A stretch of DNA of 64,000 nt, from contig NZ_JAPNOZ010000008.1 in assembly GCF_029955155.1 (NCBI RefSeq), forward strand, positions 62,001 through 126,000, given 5' to 3'. Origin of the DNA: Psychrobacillus sp. NEAU-3TGS. GTDB lineage: Bacteria; Bacillota; Bacilli; Bacillales_A; Planococcaceae. The position numbers and the translations under genes were made by a program. A model generated the notes under the pieces. The model made no database searches. It was given only the letters and a program-made list of their open reading frames with translations, and was not told the origin of the DNA. Positions 53,868 through 63,315 of the stretch are shown piece by piece (within the stretch, counting starts at the first letter, position 1; each line of letters begins with the position of its first letter).

Positions 53868-53881
53868 CTACAAATGATGAG

Positions 53882-53918
53882 AGTGTCCTAAAAAGTACTT
53901 TTTAGGATACTTTTTTTC
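53882..53918 (+). terminator. Terminator of hemY
   Basis: AGTGTCCTAAAAAGT / ACTTTTTAGGATACT with T7. Confidence 0.85.
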
Positions 53919-54031
53919 ATGTTGAGAAACTGAACCATTGGATCTATATAATAAAGAAAATTCAAAATTAACTTGACGCTTTAGTTTAATAAAGGTACGA
54001 TATCTCTAATCATTGAAAACTGAATATTGAA

Positions 54032-54138
54032 TTCTTATCAAGAGAAGCTGAGGGACTGGCCCTGAGAAGCTTCAGCAACCTGCCGAATAGGTTAGGTGCT
54101 AAATCCAGCAGACAACTAACAGTCTGAAAGATGAGAAG
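54032..54138 (+). ncRNA. SAM-I (S-box) riboswitch
   Basis: The conserved elements appear in order: TCTTATCAAGAG, GAGGGACTGGCCC, CTTCAGCAACC, AGGTGCTAAATCC, AGCAGA and GAAAGATGAGAAGG, with P1 formed by TTCTTATC / GATGAGAA. It senses S-adenosylmethionine and controls the following YitJ-MetH operon by termination. Confidence 0.95.
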
Positions 54139-54160
54139 GGACGCATTTCATATGCTTATA

Positions 54161-54190
54161 AAGCCTTCTTTTTTAAGAAGGCTTTTTTAT
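54161..54190 (+). terminator. S-box expression-platform terminator
   Basis: AAGCCTTCTT / AAGAAGGCTT, short loop and T6; the SAM-responsive terminator of the riboswitch above. Confidence 0.9.
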
Positions 54191-54212
54191 TTTAAGGAAG
54201 GATGGGTGCAAA

Positions 54213-56072
54213 GTGGGATTGTTAGATAAGTTACGAACGAATATGTTAACGGCAGATGGAGCAATGGGTACGCTCCTGTATTCATATGGAATTGAATATT
54301 GCAATGAAGAATTAAACATCCAAAGACCTGAAATTATAAAAAAAATTCATCAGGAATATATAAAAGCTGGTGCAGATATTATTCAAACGAACACATATGG
54401 TGCGAATGCGATTAAATTAGCAAGATATGGACTGGAGAATCGTGTGAAAGAAATCAATGAAGCGGCAATTCAAATTGCCAAACAGGCAGCCGCACCAGGT
54501 GAACAGTTTGTGCTAGGGACAATCGGTGGTATTCGTGGCATTCGAAAAAGTGATGCAACCTTAGAGGAAATCATTCAAAAGGTCGACGAGCAAGTGAATT
54601 ACTTACTCTCTGGGGATCCGGATGGACTATTGCTTGAAACGTATTATGATTTTGAAGAGCTAGCTGCTACTGTTACGCACTTACGAAAATTAACAACTAC
54701 GCCAATTATAGCCCAAGTATCAATGCATGAGCCTGGCATATTACAAAATGGGTTATCGCTGAACGATGCATTGCAACAGCTGGATACATTAGGAGCAGAT
54801 GTCGTTGGTGTCAATTGCCGTCTAGGACCATTCCATACGATACAGGCATTAGAGGAGGTTACACTGCCGAACAATGCGTATCTTTCCGCCTTTCCGAATG
54901 CAAGTTTGTTAGATATAGAAGACGGCCGTATTGTATACGAATCAGAAGCGGATTATTTCGGCAGGGCAGCGCTGCTTCTTCGTGAAGAAGGGGTTCGATT
55001 AATCGGTGGATGCTGTGGAACGACACCAAAGCATATCGAAGCTGCGAAAAAAAGAATTGGTCATTTATCCCCGTTAACAACAAAAGTCGTAGCTCCTAAA
55101 AAGCCAATCATTATCCGTGAGGCAGAGACGAATATCAATGAACCACTTCATGAAAAAGCACAAAATGGAAGGACTATTATTGTAGAACTAGACACACCGC
55201 GTCATTTAGATACGACAACTTTTATGGAAGGTGCAACAAAGCTCTATGATGCCGGTGTCGATGCGGTGACAATGGCGGATAATTCACTTGCTTCTCCACG
55301 CATCAGCAATATGGCGATGGGATCGATGTTAAAACTACAAAATAATATTCGACCACTTGCACATATTACTTGTCGTGATCGTAATCTGATTGGGCTTCAA
55401 TCACATTTAATGGGACTTGATGCGCTTGGAATTCATGACATATTAGCGGTAACAGGAGACCCAACAAAAATTGGAGATTTTCCCGGTGCTACAAGCGTAT
55501 ATGACGTTTCAAGTTTGGAATTGATCCAACTGATTAAACAGCTAAATGAAGGAATTTCATTCTCCGGAAAATCGCTTCGAAAAAAAGCAAACTTTTCAGT
55601 TGCGGCGGCATTTAACCCAAACGTCCGAGTACTTGACCGAGCGGTAAAAAGGTTGGAGAAGAAAATTGAGTGTGGAGCTGATTATTTCATTACGCAGCCG
55701 GTTTATACAAAAGAAAAAATTCAAGAAATCTTTGAAGCGACGAAACATTTAGCAACTCCTATTTTTATCGGTATTATGCCACTAACAAATATTCGAAACT
55801 CAGAGTTTTTACACAATGAAGTGCCAGGTATCAAATTATCCGACGATGTGCTAGAAAGAATGCGTGCTTGTGGGGAAGATAGAGAACATGCAACAGCGGA
55901 AGGTATTCAAATTGCTAAAGAACTAATAGACACTGCCGCTGAATTGTTCAATGGTATTTACATTATTACGCCATTCTTCCGTTATGATATGTCATTGGAA
56001 TTGATTAAGCATATTCAAGAAATTGACAGTAAGAAAGTGAGAGAGAGCAGCTATGTCCAAACATCTAATTGA
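54213..56072 (+). CDS. yitJ: Bifunctional homocysteine S-methyltransferase / methylene-THF reductase (YitJ)
   Basis: 619 residues. The N-terminal half (about 1-290) is a homocysteine methyltransferase with ADGAMGTLLYSYG and the zinc-site GGCCGTTPKHI; residues about 310-610 form methylenetetrahydrofolate reductase (AHITCRDRN, AVTGDPTKIGDFPGA, FITQPVYTKEKI). GTG 54213 follows AAGGAAGG. It is the well-known Bacillus YitJ architecture. It makes 5-methyl-THF for MetH, whose start lies inside its last codons, so translation is coupled. Confidence 0.92.
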   Translation: MGLLDKLRTNMLTADGAMGTLLYSYGIEYCNEELNIQRPEIIKKIHQEYIKAGADIIQTNTYGANAIKLARYGLENRVKEINEAAIQIAKQAAAPGEQFVLGTIGGIRGIRKSDATLEEIIQKVDEQVNYLLSGDPDGLLLETYYDFEELAATVTHLRKLTTTPIIAQVSMHEPGILQNGLSLNDALQQLDTLGADVVGVNCRLGPFHTIQALEEVTLPNNAYLSAFPNASLLDIEDGRIVYESEADYFGRAALLLREEGVRLIGGCCGTTPKHIEAAKKRIGHLSPLTTKVVAPKKPIIIREAETNINEPLHEKAQNGRTIIVELDTPRHLDTTTFMEGATKLYDAGVDAVTMADNSLASPRISNMAMGSMLKLQNNIRPLAHITCRDRNLIGLQSHLMGLDALGIHDILAVTGDPTKIGDFPGATSVYDVSSLELIQLIKQLNEGISFSGKSLRKKANFSVAAAFNPNVRVLDRAVKRLEKKIECGADYFITQPVYTKEKIQEIFEATKHLATPIFIGIMPLTNIRNSEFLHNEVPGIKLSDDVLERMRACGEDREHATAEGIQIAKELIDTAAELFNGIYIITPFFRYDMSLELIKHIQEIDSKKVRESSYVQTSN

Positions 56073-59000
56073 ACATCAACTTGAAAAGAGGATTCTCCTC
56101 ATCGATGGAGCTATGGGGACGATGATCCAAAATGCGAATCTTACGGCGGACGATTTCGGAGGCGAGCAGTATGACGGATGCAATGAGTATTTAAATATAG
56201 TAAATCCAGGTGTTATTGAGCAAATTCATCGTGAATATTTAGAAGCCGGTGCTGATATTATTTGTACGAATACGTTTGGGGGAACACCGGTAGTATTGAA
56301 CGAATATGATTTAGGTAGTCAAGCTTACGACATTAACTTTCGTGCCGCTCAATTTGCCAAGAAATGCACGGAAGAATATTCAACATTGGAATGGCCACGA
56401 TTTGTAGCAGGGGCTATTGGGCCAACGACGAAGACGTTGTCTGTAACTGGTGGGATTACGTTTGATGAACTAACACATGATTTTTATGTGCAGGCAAAAG
56501 CATTAGTGGAAGGCGGTTCTGACTTAATTTTACTTGAAACAAGTCAAGATATGCTAAATGTTAAAGCCGCAACGATAGGGATTAAACAAGCATTCACAGA
56601 AACTGACAAAGAGCTTCCGATTATGATATCTGGAACAATTGAACCGATGGGAACTACCCTTGCAGGGCAAAGCATTGAAGCTTTCTATATATCGATCGAA
56701 CATATAAAACCGCTTTCTGTTGGGCTGAATTGTGCGACAGGTCCTGAATTTATGACCGATCACATCCGCTCACTTTCAGAGCTGTCAGATGGATATGTAA
56801 GTTGTTATCCCAACGCTGGTTTACCAGATGAGGAAGGTCATTATCATGAGTCACCAGACTCCTTGTCTAAAAAGTTGAGAGGTTTTGCAGAAAAAGGATG
56901 GTTAAATTTAGTCGGTGGATGCTGTGGAACGACACCAGCACATATCCGTGCAGTACGAGAAGCGGTGGAGGGCATTGCCCCAAGAAAACCTTCTGAAGCT
57001 AGTCATGGTCATGTCGTTTCTGGAATCGAACCACTTCTTTATGATGATTCGATGCGTCCCTTGTTAATTGGAGAGCGAACGAATGTAATCGGATCACGAA
57101 AGTTTAAGCGACTTATAATAGAAGAAAAATTCGAAGAAGCATCTGAAATTGCACGTGCCCAAGTAAAAGGCGGTGCTCATGTAATAGATATTTGCCTAGC
57201 AAATCCAGACCGTGACGAGCTCACTGATATGACAAACTTTATGAAAGAAGTCGTGAAAAAAGTAAAGGTGCCGCTTGTAATAGATTCTACGGATGAAAAA
57301 GTTATTGAAGAAGCTATGAAGTATTCTCAAGGGAAAACGATTATTAACTCCATCAATTTAGAAGATGGAGAAGAACGTTTCGATGCTGTCCTACCGCTTG
57401 TCAAAAAATATGGTGCATCTGTCGTTGTTGGAACAATCGATGAAATAGGGATGGCTGTTACACGGGAGCGTAAACTGGAAATTGCAGAACGTTCGTATGA
57501 TTTACTTGTGAATAAATGGGGGCTTGCGCCAGAAGATATCATATTTGACCCACTAGTATTCCCAGTAGGTACAGGTGATCAACAATATATTGGCTCTGCA
57601 GTGGAAACAATTGAAGGAATTCGCTTGATAAAAGAAAAAATGCCACGAGTCTTAACCACTCTAGGAGTCAGTAACGTGTCATTTGGGCTTCCACCGGTTG
57701 GTCGAGAAGTGCTTAATGCAGTTTATCTTTATCATTGCACACAAGCAGGTCTCGATTATGCCATTGTAAATACGGAAAAACTAGAGCGATATGCATCCAT
57801 TCCCGAGCAGGAAATTGAGATGGCTAATGACTTATTATTTACAACGACTGACAAAACACTTGCAGATTTCACAGACTTTTATCGAGATAAAAAGAAGGAA
57901 AAAACAGAAGCTGATATTCCAAAAACGGTACCGGAACGTCTAGCCTATTACATTATCGAAGGAACGAAAGAAGGGCTAATTCCGGATTTAGAACAAGCAC
58001 TCAACATGTATGATACCCCTCTTGAAGTCATTAATGGGCCCCTTATGGATGGAATGGCGGAAGTAGGACGTCTCTTCAACGATAACCAACTAATCGTTGC
58101 TGAAGTGCTTCAAAGTGCAGGAGTGATGAAAGCATCCGTATCTTATTTGGAGCAATTTATGGAGAAAAATGAGGATGACTCTGGGAAAGGAAAAATCGTT
58201 CTCGCAACTGTAAAAGGGGATGTGCATGACATCGGAAAAAACCTTGTTGATATTATTCTAAGCAATAATGGATACAAAGTGCTGGATATAGGAATAAAGG
58301 TAACACCAGCGGAACTAATAGAAGTGATTCGAAAAGAAAAGCCGGATATTGTAGGACTTTCCGGGCTACTTGTTAAATCAGCTCAACAAATGGTCATTAC
58401 AGCACAGGATTTTAAAGAAGCAGGAATTGATATCCCGATGCTTGTGGGGGGAGCGGCTCTTTCTAGACGCTTCACGGAAACAAAAATTTCAGCAGAATAT
58501 GAAGGCCCGGTACTGTACGCAAAAGATGCGATGCAAGGGCTAGAACTGGCAAATCGTTTGCAAGATGAAGGTGATAAAATAACTCTATTAGAAGAATTAA
58601 CGATACAACAAGAAAAACGAAAAGTAGCAGAAGCAAACAGAGCTTCGAAACAAGCAGTGGCAGTTTTAACAAAGCCTGTGAAAACTGTGCGAGAGGATGT
58701 GCAAGTATACAGACCAAAAGACTTGCGCAGACATGTATTAAAAGAATACTCCGTGGCTCATTTATATCCGTATGTAAATATGCGAACGCTTATTGGTCAT
58801 CATTTAGGCTTAAAAGGATATAGCGATAAACTGCTTGAACAAAAGGATCAGCGCGCTGTGGAATTACATGAGCTTGTAACTGCGTTTCTAGGAGCAGACC
58901 TATTGAAACCATCTGGACTGTATCAATTTTTCCCGGCACAATCAGATGGAGATGATGTCATTATCTATGATCCAAGCGACGCGAAAACGGAAATAGAACG

Positions 59001-59490
59001 ATTTACGTTCCCACGGCAATCTGTTGAACCTTATCTTTGTCTTGCGGACTATTTGAAATCAATCGAAAGTGGCGAAATGGATTACGTCGCATTCATGCTC
59101 GTTACGGCTGGTCAAGGTGTACGCACGGCAGCAAACAAATTAAAAGAACAAGGAAAGTTTCTAGAAAGTCACGCGTTGCAAGCGACTGCTCTAGAGCTAG
59201 CAGAAGGATTTGCAGAACGAATTCATCAAGAAATCCGAGACCAGTGGGGCTTTCCAGACGCAACCGACTTTACAATGCGCGAGCGTTTCGCCGCTAAGTA
59301 CCAAGGACAACGTTTCTCATTTGGCTACCCAGCATGTCCTAATTTGGAAGACCAAGCAAAACTATTTGGACTATTAAAACCAGAGGATATCGGTGTAGAG
59401 TTAACCGAAGAGTTCATGATGGAACCTGAAGCATCCGTGTCAGCCATTGTATTTGCGCATCCTGATGCGAGATACTTTGTTGTAGATTAA
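56053..59490 (+). CDS. metH: Cobalamin-dependent methionine synthase
   Basis: 1145 residues. Four modules in order: homocysteine domain (1-310; LIDGAMGTMIQ, LVGGCCGTTP), folate domain (about 345-600; LLIGERTNVIGSRKFKRL), B12 domain (about 640-870; the cobalt-ligand motif DVHDIGKN and VGGAALSRR) and SAM-reactivation domain (from about 900; RHVLKEYSVAHLYP, FSFGYPACPNLEDQ). It transfers methyl from 5-methyl-THF to homocysteine using methylcobalamin. It overlaps yitJ by 20 bases, under one S-box. No lesion was seen. Confidence 0.96.
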   Translation: MSKHLIEHQLEKRILLIDGAMGTMIQNANLTADDFGGEQYDGCNEYLNIVNPGVIEQIHREYLEAGADIICTNTFGGTPVVLNEYDLGSQAYDINFRAAQFAKKCTEEYSTLEWPRFVAGAIGPTTKTLSVTGGITFDELTHDFYVQAKALVEGGSDLILLETSQDMLNVKAATIGIKQAFTETDKELPIMISGTIEPMGTTLAGQSIEAFYISIEHIKPLSVGLNCATGPEFMTDHIRSLSELSDGYVSCYPNAGLPDEEGHYHESPDSLSKKLRGFAEKGWLNLVGGCCGTTPAHIRAVREAVEGIAPRKPSEASHGHVVSGIEPLLYDDSMRPLLIGERTNVIGSRKFKRLIIEEKFEEASEIARAQVKGGAHVIDICLANPDRDELTDMTNFMKEVVKKVKVPLVIDSTDEKVIEEAMKYSQGKTIINSINLEDGEERFDAVLPLVKKYGASVVVGTIDEIGMAVTRERKLEIAERSYDLLVNKWGLAPEDIIFDPLVFPVGTGDQQYIGSAVETIEGIRLIKEKMPRVLTTLGVSNVSFGLPPVGREVLNAVYLYHCTQAGLDYAIVNTEKLERYASIPEQEIEMANDLLFTTTDKTLADFTDFYRDKKKEKTEADIPKTVPERLAYYIIEGTKEGLIPDLEQALNMYDTPLEVINGPLMDGMAEVGRLFNDNQLIVAEVLQSAGVMKASVSYLEQFMEKNEDDSGKGKIVLATVKGDVHDIGKNLVDIILSNNGYKVLDIGIKVTPAELIEVIRKEKPDIVGLSGLLVKSAQQMVITAQDFKEAGIDIPMLVGGAALSRRFTETKISAEYEGPVLYAKDAMQGLELANRLQDEGDKITLLEELTIQQEKRKVAEANRASKQAVAVLTKPVKTVREDVQVYRPKDLRRHVLKEYSVAHLYPYVNMRTLIGHHLGLKGYSDKLLEQKDQRAVELHELVTAFLGADLLKPSGLYQFFPAQSDGDDVIIYDPSDAKTEIERFTFPRQSVEPYLCLADYLKSIESGEMDYVAFMLVTAGQGVRTAANKLKEQGKFLESHALQATALELAEGFAERIHQEIRDQWGFPDATDFTMRERFAAKYQGQRFSFGYPACPNLEDQAKLFGLLKPEDIGVELTEEFMMEPEASVSAIVFAHPDARYFVVD

Positions 59491-59492
59491 CC

Positions 59493-59536
59493 AAAAACAC
59501 AGGCAGCAGATTTTACTTCTGTCGCCTGTGTTTTTA
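59493..59536 (+). terminator. Terminator of the metH operon
   Basis: AAAAACACAGGC / GCCTGTGTTTTT with T5. Confidence 0.85.
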
Positions 59537-59684
59537 GTTTATACAATTCCATAAAATGTATAAGCGCAATCAAATTGTGTTGGAAAGCAACCATTCCAAC
59601 GGCGAGAGCAACCAATTCATGCTTTAAAGCTTTTAGTTACCATGTGAGAACGACCAATTCAAGCACAAGAGCAACAACTCCCAA

Positions 59685-60449
59685 TTACTGAGAAGACTTC
59701 ATGCCGCTCTTCACTCGCTTCAACTGAGCCACAATAATAACGCTGATAATCACTAGTAAAAACCAAGAGCTAATTTTCCCGATATGCACAATCGACCATG
59801 TAGTTTCCTGATTAGGATATTGCCAAGCACCTAAAAATGTGGTGATATTTTCAGCAATCCATATAAAGAAACCAATCAATAAAAAAGCTAGAATCATAGG
59901 CATTTTATAAATACTTTCATTAACCCGAAAAGTTACAAACGTTCGGAAGAAAATAATGACCAATAAGGCTTTTAAAGCCCATCTTACATCATAACTAAAA
60001 TGATGCGTAAAAAAATTTAAATAAATAAGAGAGCTAATACTAACGGCAAAAAAAGGTTTTGGCCAGTTATACATATGTAAATCCATTCGTCTCCAGCTTT
60101 GACATATATAGCTTGCGACACTCGCATACATAAATCCGCTATATAAAGGGACCCCGAAAAACTTGCTATAAGCTTCTTCCGGATACGCCCAAGAGCCCAT
60201 ATGTACTTTAAATATTTCAAGTACCAAGCCGATTACATGAAACATACAAATGACCTTTAATTCATCAAAGGTTTCTAATTTCGATACAATCATAAAAATC
60301 TGAGCAGCTATACAAACGAGTAAAATAAAATCATAGCGTGGTAAAAATGGAATAGTAAAATATTTAGATAACGCAAGTGCACCAAAAATGATAACAGGAA
60401 ATATACAACACAATGCTTGTAAATAGCCGAATTTTAAAAAGTTCTTCAT
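59685..60449 (-). CDS. DUF817-family membrane protein
   Basis: 254 residues, about eight hydrophobic segments. The combination VHMGSWAYPE, FGVPLYSGFMYASVASYICQ-type and WIAENITTFLGAWQYPNQ defines the DUF817 family. These are integral membrane proteins of unknown role, scattered in Bacillales and proteobacteria. No operon partner. Ribosome site not strong. Family placement is from motifs recalled. Confidence 0.75.
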   Translation of the reverse strand: MKNFLKFGYLQALCCIFPVIIFGALALSKYFTIPFLPRYDFILLVCIAAQIFMIVSKLETFDELKVICMFHVIGLVLEIFKVHMGSWAYPEEAYSKFFGVPLYSGFMYASVASYICQSWRRMDLHMYNWPKPFFAVSISSLIYLNFFTHHFSYDVRWALKALLVIIFFRTFVTFRVNESIYKMPMILAFLLIGFFIWIAENITTFLGAWQYPNQETTWSIVHIGKISSWFLLVIISVIIVAQLKRVKSGMKSSQ

Positions 60450-60535
60450 CGCAAGCCAAACCCCGACCTTCTTTTATATAATGTCTATAAAATTTAGACG
60501 AAACGGCTTCTTACAAGTTGCTAAGAATCGAAATC

Positions 60536-60568
60536 AAAAAGCCAGCTATAGGTAAAAAATAGCTGGCT
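60536..60568 (-). terminator. Terminator of the first tatA copy
   Basis: On the minus strand AGCCAGCTAT / ATAGCTGGCT then TTTTGATTT; its stem core CCAGCTAT recurs in the terminator of the second copy. Confidence 0.8.
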
Positions 60569-60575
60569 CCGTCTG

Positions 60576-60779
60576 TTATTTTTTTTTCTTAGATTCTGGA
60601 TCATTGTCTTCTAGTTTGAATTCATCCGTAACATCATCCATTATTTCTTTCGTGGAAGTTTTGAATTCTTTTAGAGTTTGCCCCACAGCTCTACCTAATT
60701 GAGGTAGTTTGGAAGGACCGAAAATGATTAAAGCTAACGCTAGCACGATTATTAAACCAGGTACACCGATATTTGGCAA
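60576..60779 (-). CDS. tatA: TatA/E protein-export subunit, copy 1
   Basis: 67 residues. One hydrophobic helix ([18 protein letters not shown]) and an amphipathic helix [16 protein letters not shown] typical of TatA, then a charged Lys-rich tail. TatA forms the membrane pore of twin-arginine export together with TatC. Ribosome site AAAAGGAGG on the minus strand. It is close to a paralogue, and no tatC is in the window. Confidence 0.9.
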   Translation of the reverse strand: MPNIGVPGLIIVLALALIIFGPSKLPQLGRAVGQTLKEFKTSTKEIMDDVTDEFKLEDNDPESKKKK

Positions 60780-60980
60780 GGTATGACCTCCTTTTAGCAG
60801 TCAATTTTAATATTAACTAATTTCAAATCTTTTATACTATTGGCTGCTACTAACTAATTACCGTCATCATTAAACGAATTATTACGAATGGTTATAGGAT
60901 AAAAGACATAATAGTTTAGAAAATGTATAGTTCATATAGAGTGCTATCTAAGACGAATACTAGTTCTTTTCGGTTTAATT

Positions 60981-61016
60981 AAAAGAACCAGCTATTGACT
61001 ATAATAGCTGGTTCTT
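60981..61016 (-). terminator. Terminator of the second tatA copy
   Basis: AAGAACCAGCTATT / AATAGCTGGTTCTT around a short loop, then TTTT on the minus strand. The AACCAGCTATT / AGCTGGTT core is very like the first copy's terminator. Confidence 0.8.
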
Positions 61017-61024
61017 CCTCTGAT

Positions 61025-61228
61025 TTATTTCTTTTCAAGCTCGATTTCTTTTGCTTCGGATTTAACTTCCTCTTTTTCTTCATCATTTATAATATCTCGT
61101 GTCGAGGTTTTAAATTCTTTTAATGTTTGTCCAACTGCTCTACCTAGTTGAGGAAGCTTTGATGGGCCAAAGATAACTAAAGCAATGATTAATACGAGGA
61201 TTAAACCCGGTATCCCTATATTTGGCAT
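61025..61228 (-). CDS. tatA: TatA/E protein-export subunit, copy 2
   Basis: 67 residues, about 75% identical to copy 1 over the first 50 residues ([36 protein letters not shown]), with a different acidic tail. The pair with its related terminators looks like a tandem duplication. AAGGAGG precedes ATG 61228. The two may serve different TatC partners elsewhere. Confidence 0.9.
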   Translation of the reverse strand: MPNIGIPGLILVLIIALVIFGPSKLPQLGRAVGQTLKEFKTSTRDIINDEEKEEVKSEAKEIELEKK

Positions 61229-61430
61229 GGAAATTCCTCCTTTTCATTTTAGACTCGATACAAATATAACATACTTCGTTAAAAAAGTGTTATCTGGCGT
61301 TGTCTAGTTAACTACGTCTTAAGCCTTACTAATTTTCCTCCCAGAGTCTGTTTAGAAAAAGATGCTTTTGAGAGATGATTAGAAAAGCAGATATGAGGGC
61401 AAAATGCTTCTTATGAACGAGGTGAAAAAG

Positions 61431-62015
61431 ATGGAAAAGACGATTTATATCGTGTTGACTAATACAGGGACACTGTTATCTAAAGCAATAGGAATGTATA
61501 CGAGAAAAGACATGAATCATGCATCCATCGCTTTTGATGAAGAACTGAATGAGATGTATAGTTTTGGTAGGAAAAATAAACATAACCCATTTAATGCAGG
61601 ATTCATTAGGGAAGAACCGACAGCAGGGCTTTTCATTCGTGCAACATGTGCGATTTATAAATGTGAAGTAACCTGTAAAGAATATAATCGAATGCGAACT
61701 AAAATCCGTCATATGGAACAGGATAGAGAATTATATAAATATAATTTAATCGGATTATTTGGAGTAGCTATGAATATAAAAATTGAAAGAGAGTATGCTT
61801 TCTTCTGTTCGCAATTCGTTGCAACAATGATGAATGAATGTAGGTCTACGCAATTACAAATTGCACCCTACTTAGTGCAACCACATCATTTTGAGCAGCA
61901 CTCTTCGTTAAATCTTTTATATAAAGGCAAATTACAAACATATGTATATAATAAACGCGGAGTAGAAGAGAGCGTGCAAAAGAATAATTGGAGACGTTTT
62001 GCATTTCCAATCTAA
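61431..62015 (+). CDS. Papain-like (NlpC/P60-type permuted) hypothetical protein
   Basis: 194 residues with no signal peptide. MNHASIAFDEELNEMYSFGRK and, 70 residues later, EYAFFCSQFVATMM carry the conserved His and Cys of permuted NlpC/P60-like (YiiX/YycO-type) domains. These can be thiol hydrolases or acyltransferases. ATG 61431 with GAGGTG is preferred over ATG 61404. It is monocistronic, and its function is unknown. Confidence 0.65.
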   Translation: MEKTIYIVLTNTGTLLSKAIGMYTRKDMNHASIAFDEELNEMYSFGRKNKHNPFNAGFIREEPTAGLFIRATCAIYKCEVTCKEYNRMRTKIRHMEQDRELYKYNLIGLFGVAMNIKIEREYAFFCSQFVATMMNECRSTQLQIAPYLVQPHHFEQHSSLNLLYKGKLQTYVYNKRGVEESVQKNNWRRFAFPI

Positions 62016-62126
62016 TGAATATCTGATCATTACTAAAACTACTATTAATAATTCCTTGCTTATGTCATATTAATAATTGAAGCATTATATTGAATTATAT
62101 GAAAAGTGATTTCAGGGGGTTAAACA

Positions 62127-63191
62127 ATGGAGAAGCTTGTAAAACTTAGAGAATCTTTTGAGGAGTTAGGAATAGATGGAGTATTAGTAACGGATGGTAT
62201 TAATAGAAGATACTTAACAGACTTTACTGGAAGTGCGGGAACTGTGCTTATCTCAAAGACGGAAGCATATTTATTAGTAGATTTTCGTTATACTAGCCAA
62301 GCGAATGCACAGACGAAGAATTTTACAATAAAAGAAATAGATAGAGCGATTATCTATAAGGAAATTGCTAATCTTGCGGAAAGCTTAGGGGTTAAAAAGC
62401 TAGGTTTCGAACAACAACATGTATCTTATCAGTACTATTCTGAGTTTAGTAAATATGCTAAAGCTGATTTAGTACCGCTCTCTGGGACAGTAGAAAAATT
62501 ACGCATATTTAAAAGTGAATCTGAAATAGCAATTCTTAAAAAGGCAGCCGAAATTTCAGATGCCGCATTTTCACATATTTTAACGGTTATTCGTCCGGGA
62601 ATTACTGAAATTGAAATAGCAAACGAACTAGAATTCCATATGCGAAAACTAGGAGCTACTTCTTCTTCCTTTGATATGATTGTTGCTTCAGGTGTACGCT
62701 CTGCATTACCGCACGGAGTAGCAAGTGAAAAGATAGTAGAAAAAGGAGATATGATCACATTAGATTTTGGTGCGTATTATAAAGGTTATTGCTCCGATAT
62801 GACGAGAACGATTGCTGTAGGGGAACCAGACCCTAAGTTGAAAGAAATTTATGCGATTGTATCAGGAGCTCTCGAACATGCACTTGGTGGGATAAAAGCT
62901 GGAATGACAGGAAAAGAAGCAGATACATTAACTCGTGATTTTATAAATGAAAAAGGGTATGGCGAGTTTTATGGACACGGCATGGGTCATGGGATTGGCT
63001 TGTATATCCATGAAGATATTTTTATGAATCCCAAATGTGAGCAGCATATTGAAGAAGGTATGGTTTTGACGGTAGAACCGGGCATTTACATTCCTGATCT
63101 TGGTGGAGTTCGAATTGAGGATGATATTATCTTGAAGAAAGATAGCATAGAAATTATTACAAAATCCACTAAAGAATTAATTATTTTGTAA
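62127..63191 (+). CDS. Xaa-Pro aminopeptidase (M24 family)
   Basis: 354 residues. N-terminal creatinase-like domain (GVLVTDGINRRYLTDFTGS), then the pita-bread metallopeptidase with the metal ligands in LDFGAYYKGYCSDMTRT, GHGMGHGIGLYIHE, TVEPGIYIP and GGVRIEDD. The family removes the N-terminal residue before proline in peptides; the B. subtilis counterparts are YqhT and YkvY. The start ATG 62127 follows CAGGGGG. It is monocistronic, with a hairpin at 63196-63231. Confidence 0.92.
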   Translation: MEKLVKLRESFEELGIDGVLVTDGINRRYLTDFTGSAGTVLISKTEAYLLVDFRYTSQANAQTKNFTIKEIDRAIIYKEIANLAESLGVKKLGFEQQHVSYQYYSEFSKYAKADLVPLSGTVEKLRIFKSESEIAILKKAAEISDAAFSHILTVIRPGITEIEIANELEFHMRKLGATSSSFDMIVASGVRSALPHGVASEKIVEKGDMITLDFGAYYKGYCSDMTRTIAVGEPDPKLKEIYAIVSGALEHALGGIKAGMTGKEADTLTRDFINEKGYGEFYGHGMGHGIGLYIHEDIFMNPKCEQHIEEGMVLTVEPGIYIPDLGGVRIEDDIILKKDSIEIITKSTKELIIL

Positions 63192-63195
63192 CGGA

Positions 63196-63231
63196 AAAAG
63201 CTTCCTACTAGAGTGTAGTGGGAGGCTTTTA
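63196..63231 (+). terminator. Terminator of the peptidase gene
   Basis: AAAAGCTTCCTACTA / TAGTGGGAGGCTTTT (two G-U pairs) then TTAATT. Confidence 0.8.
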
Positions 63232-63315
63232 ATTATTCACGTTTTGTTTATATAAATGAAAATTGGACAGTATATAGGAGAAGTAGAATCTATATGATGT
63301 TTAGGAGGATAACAA

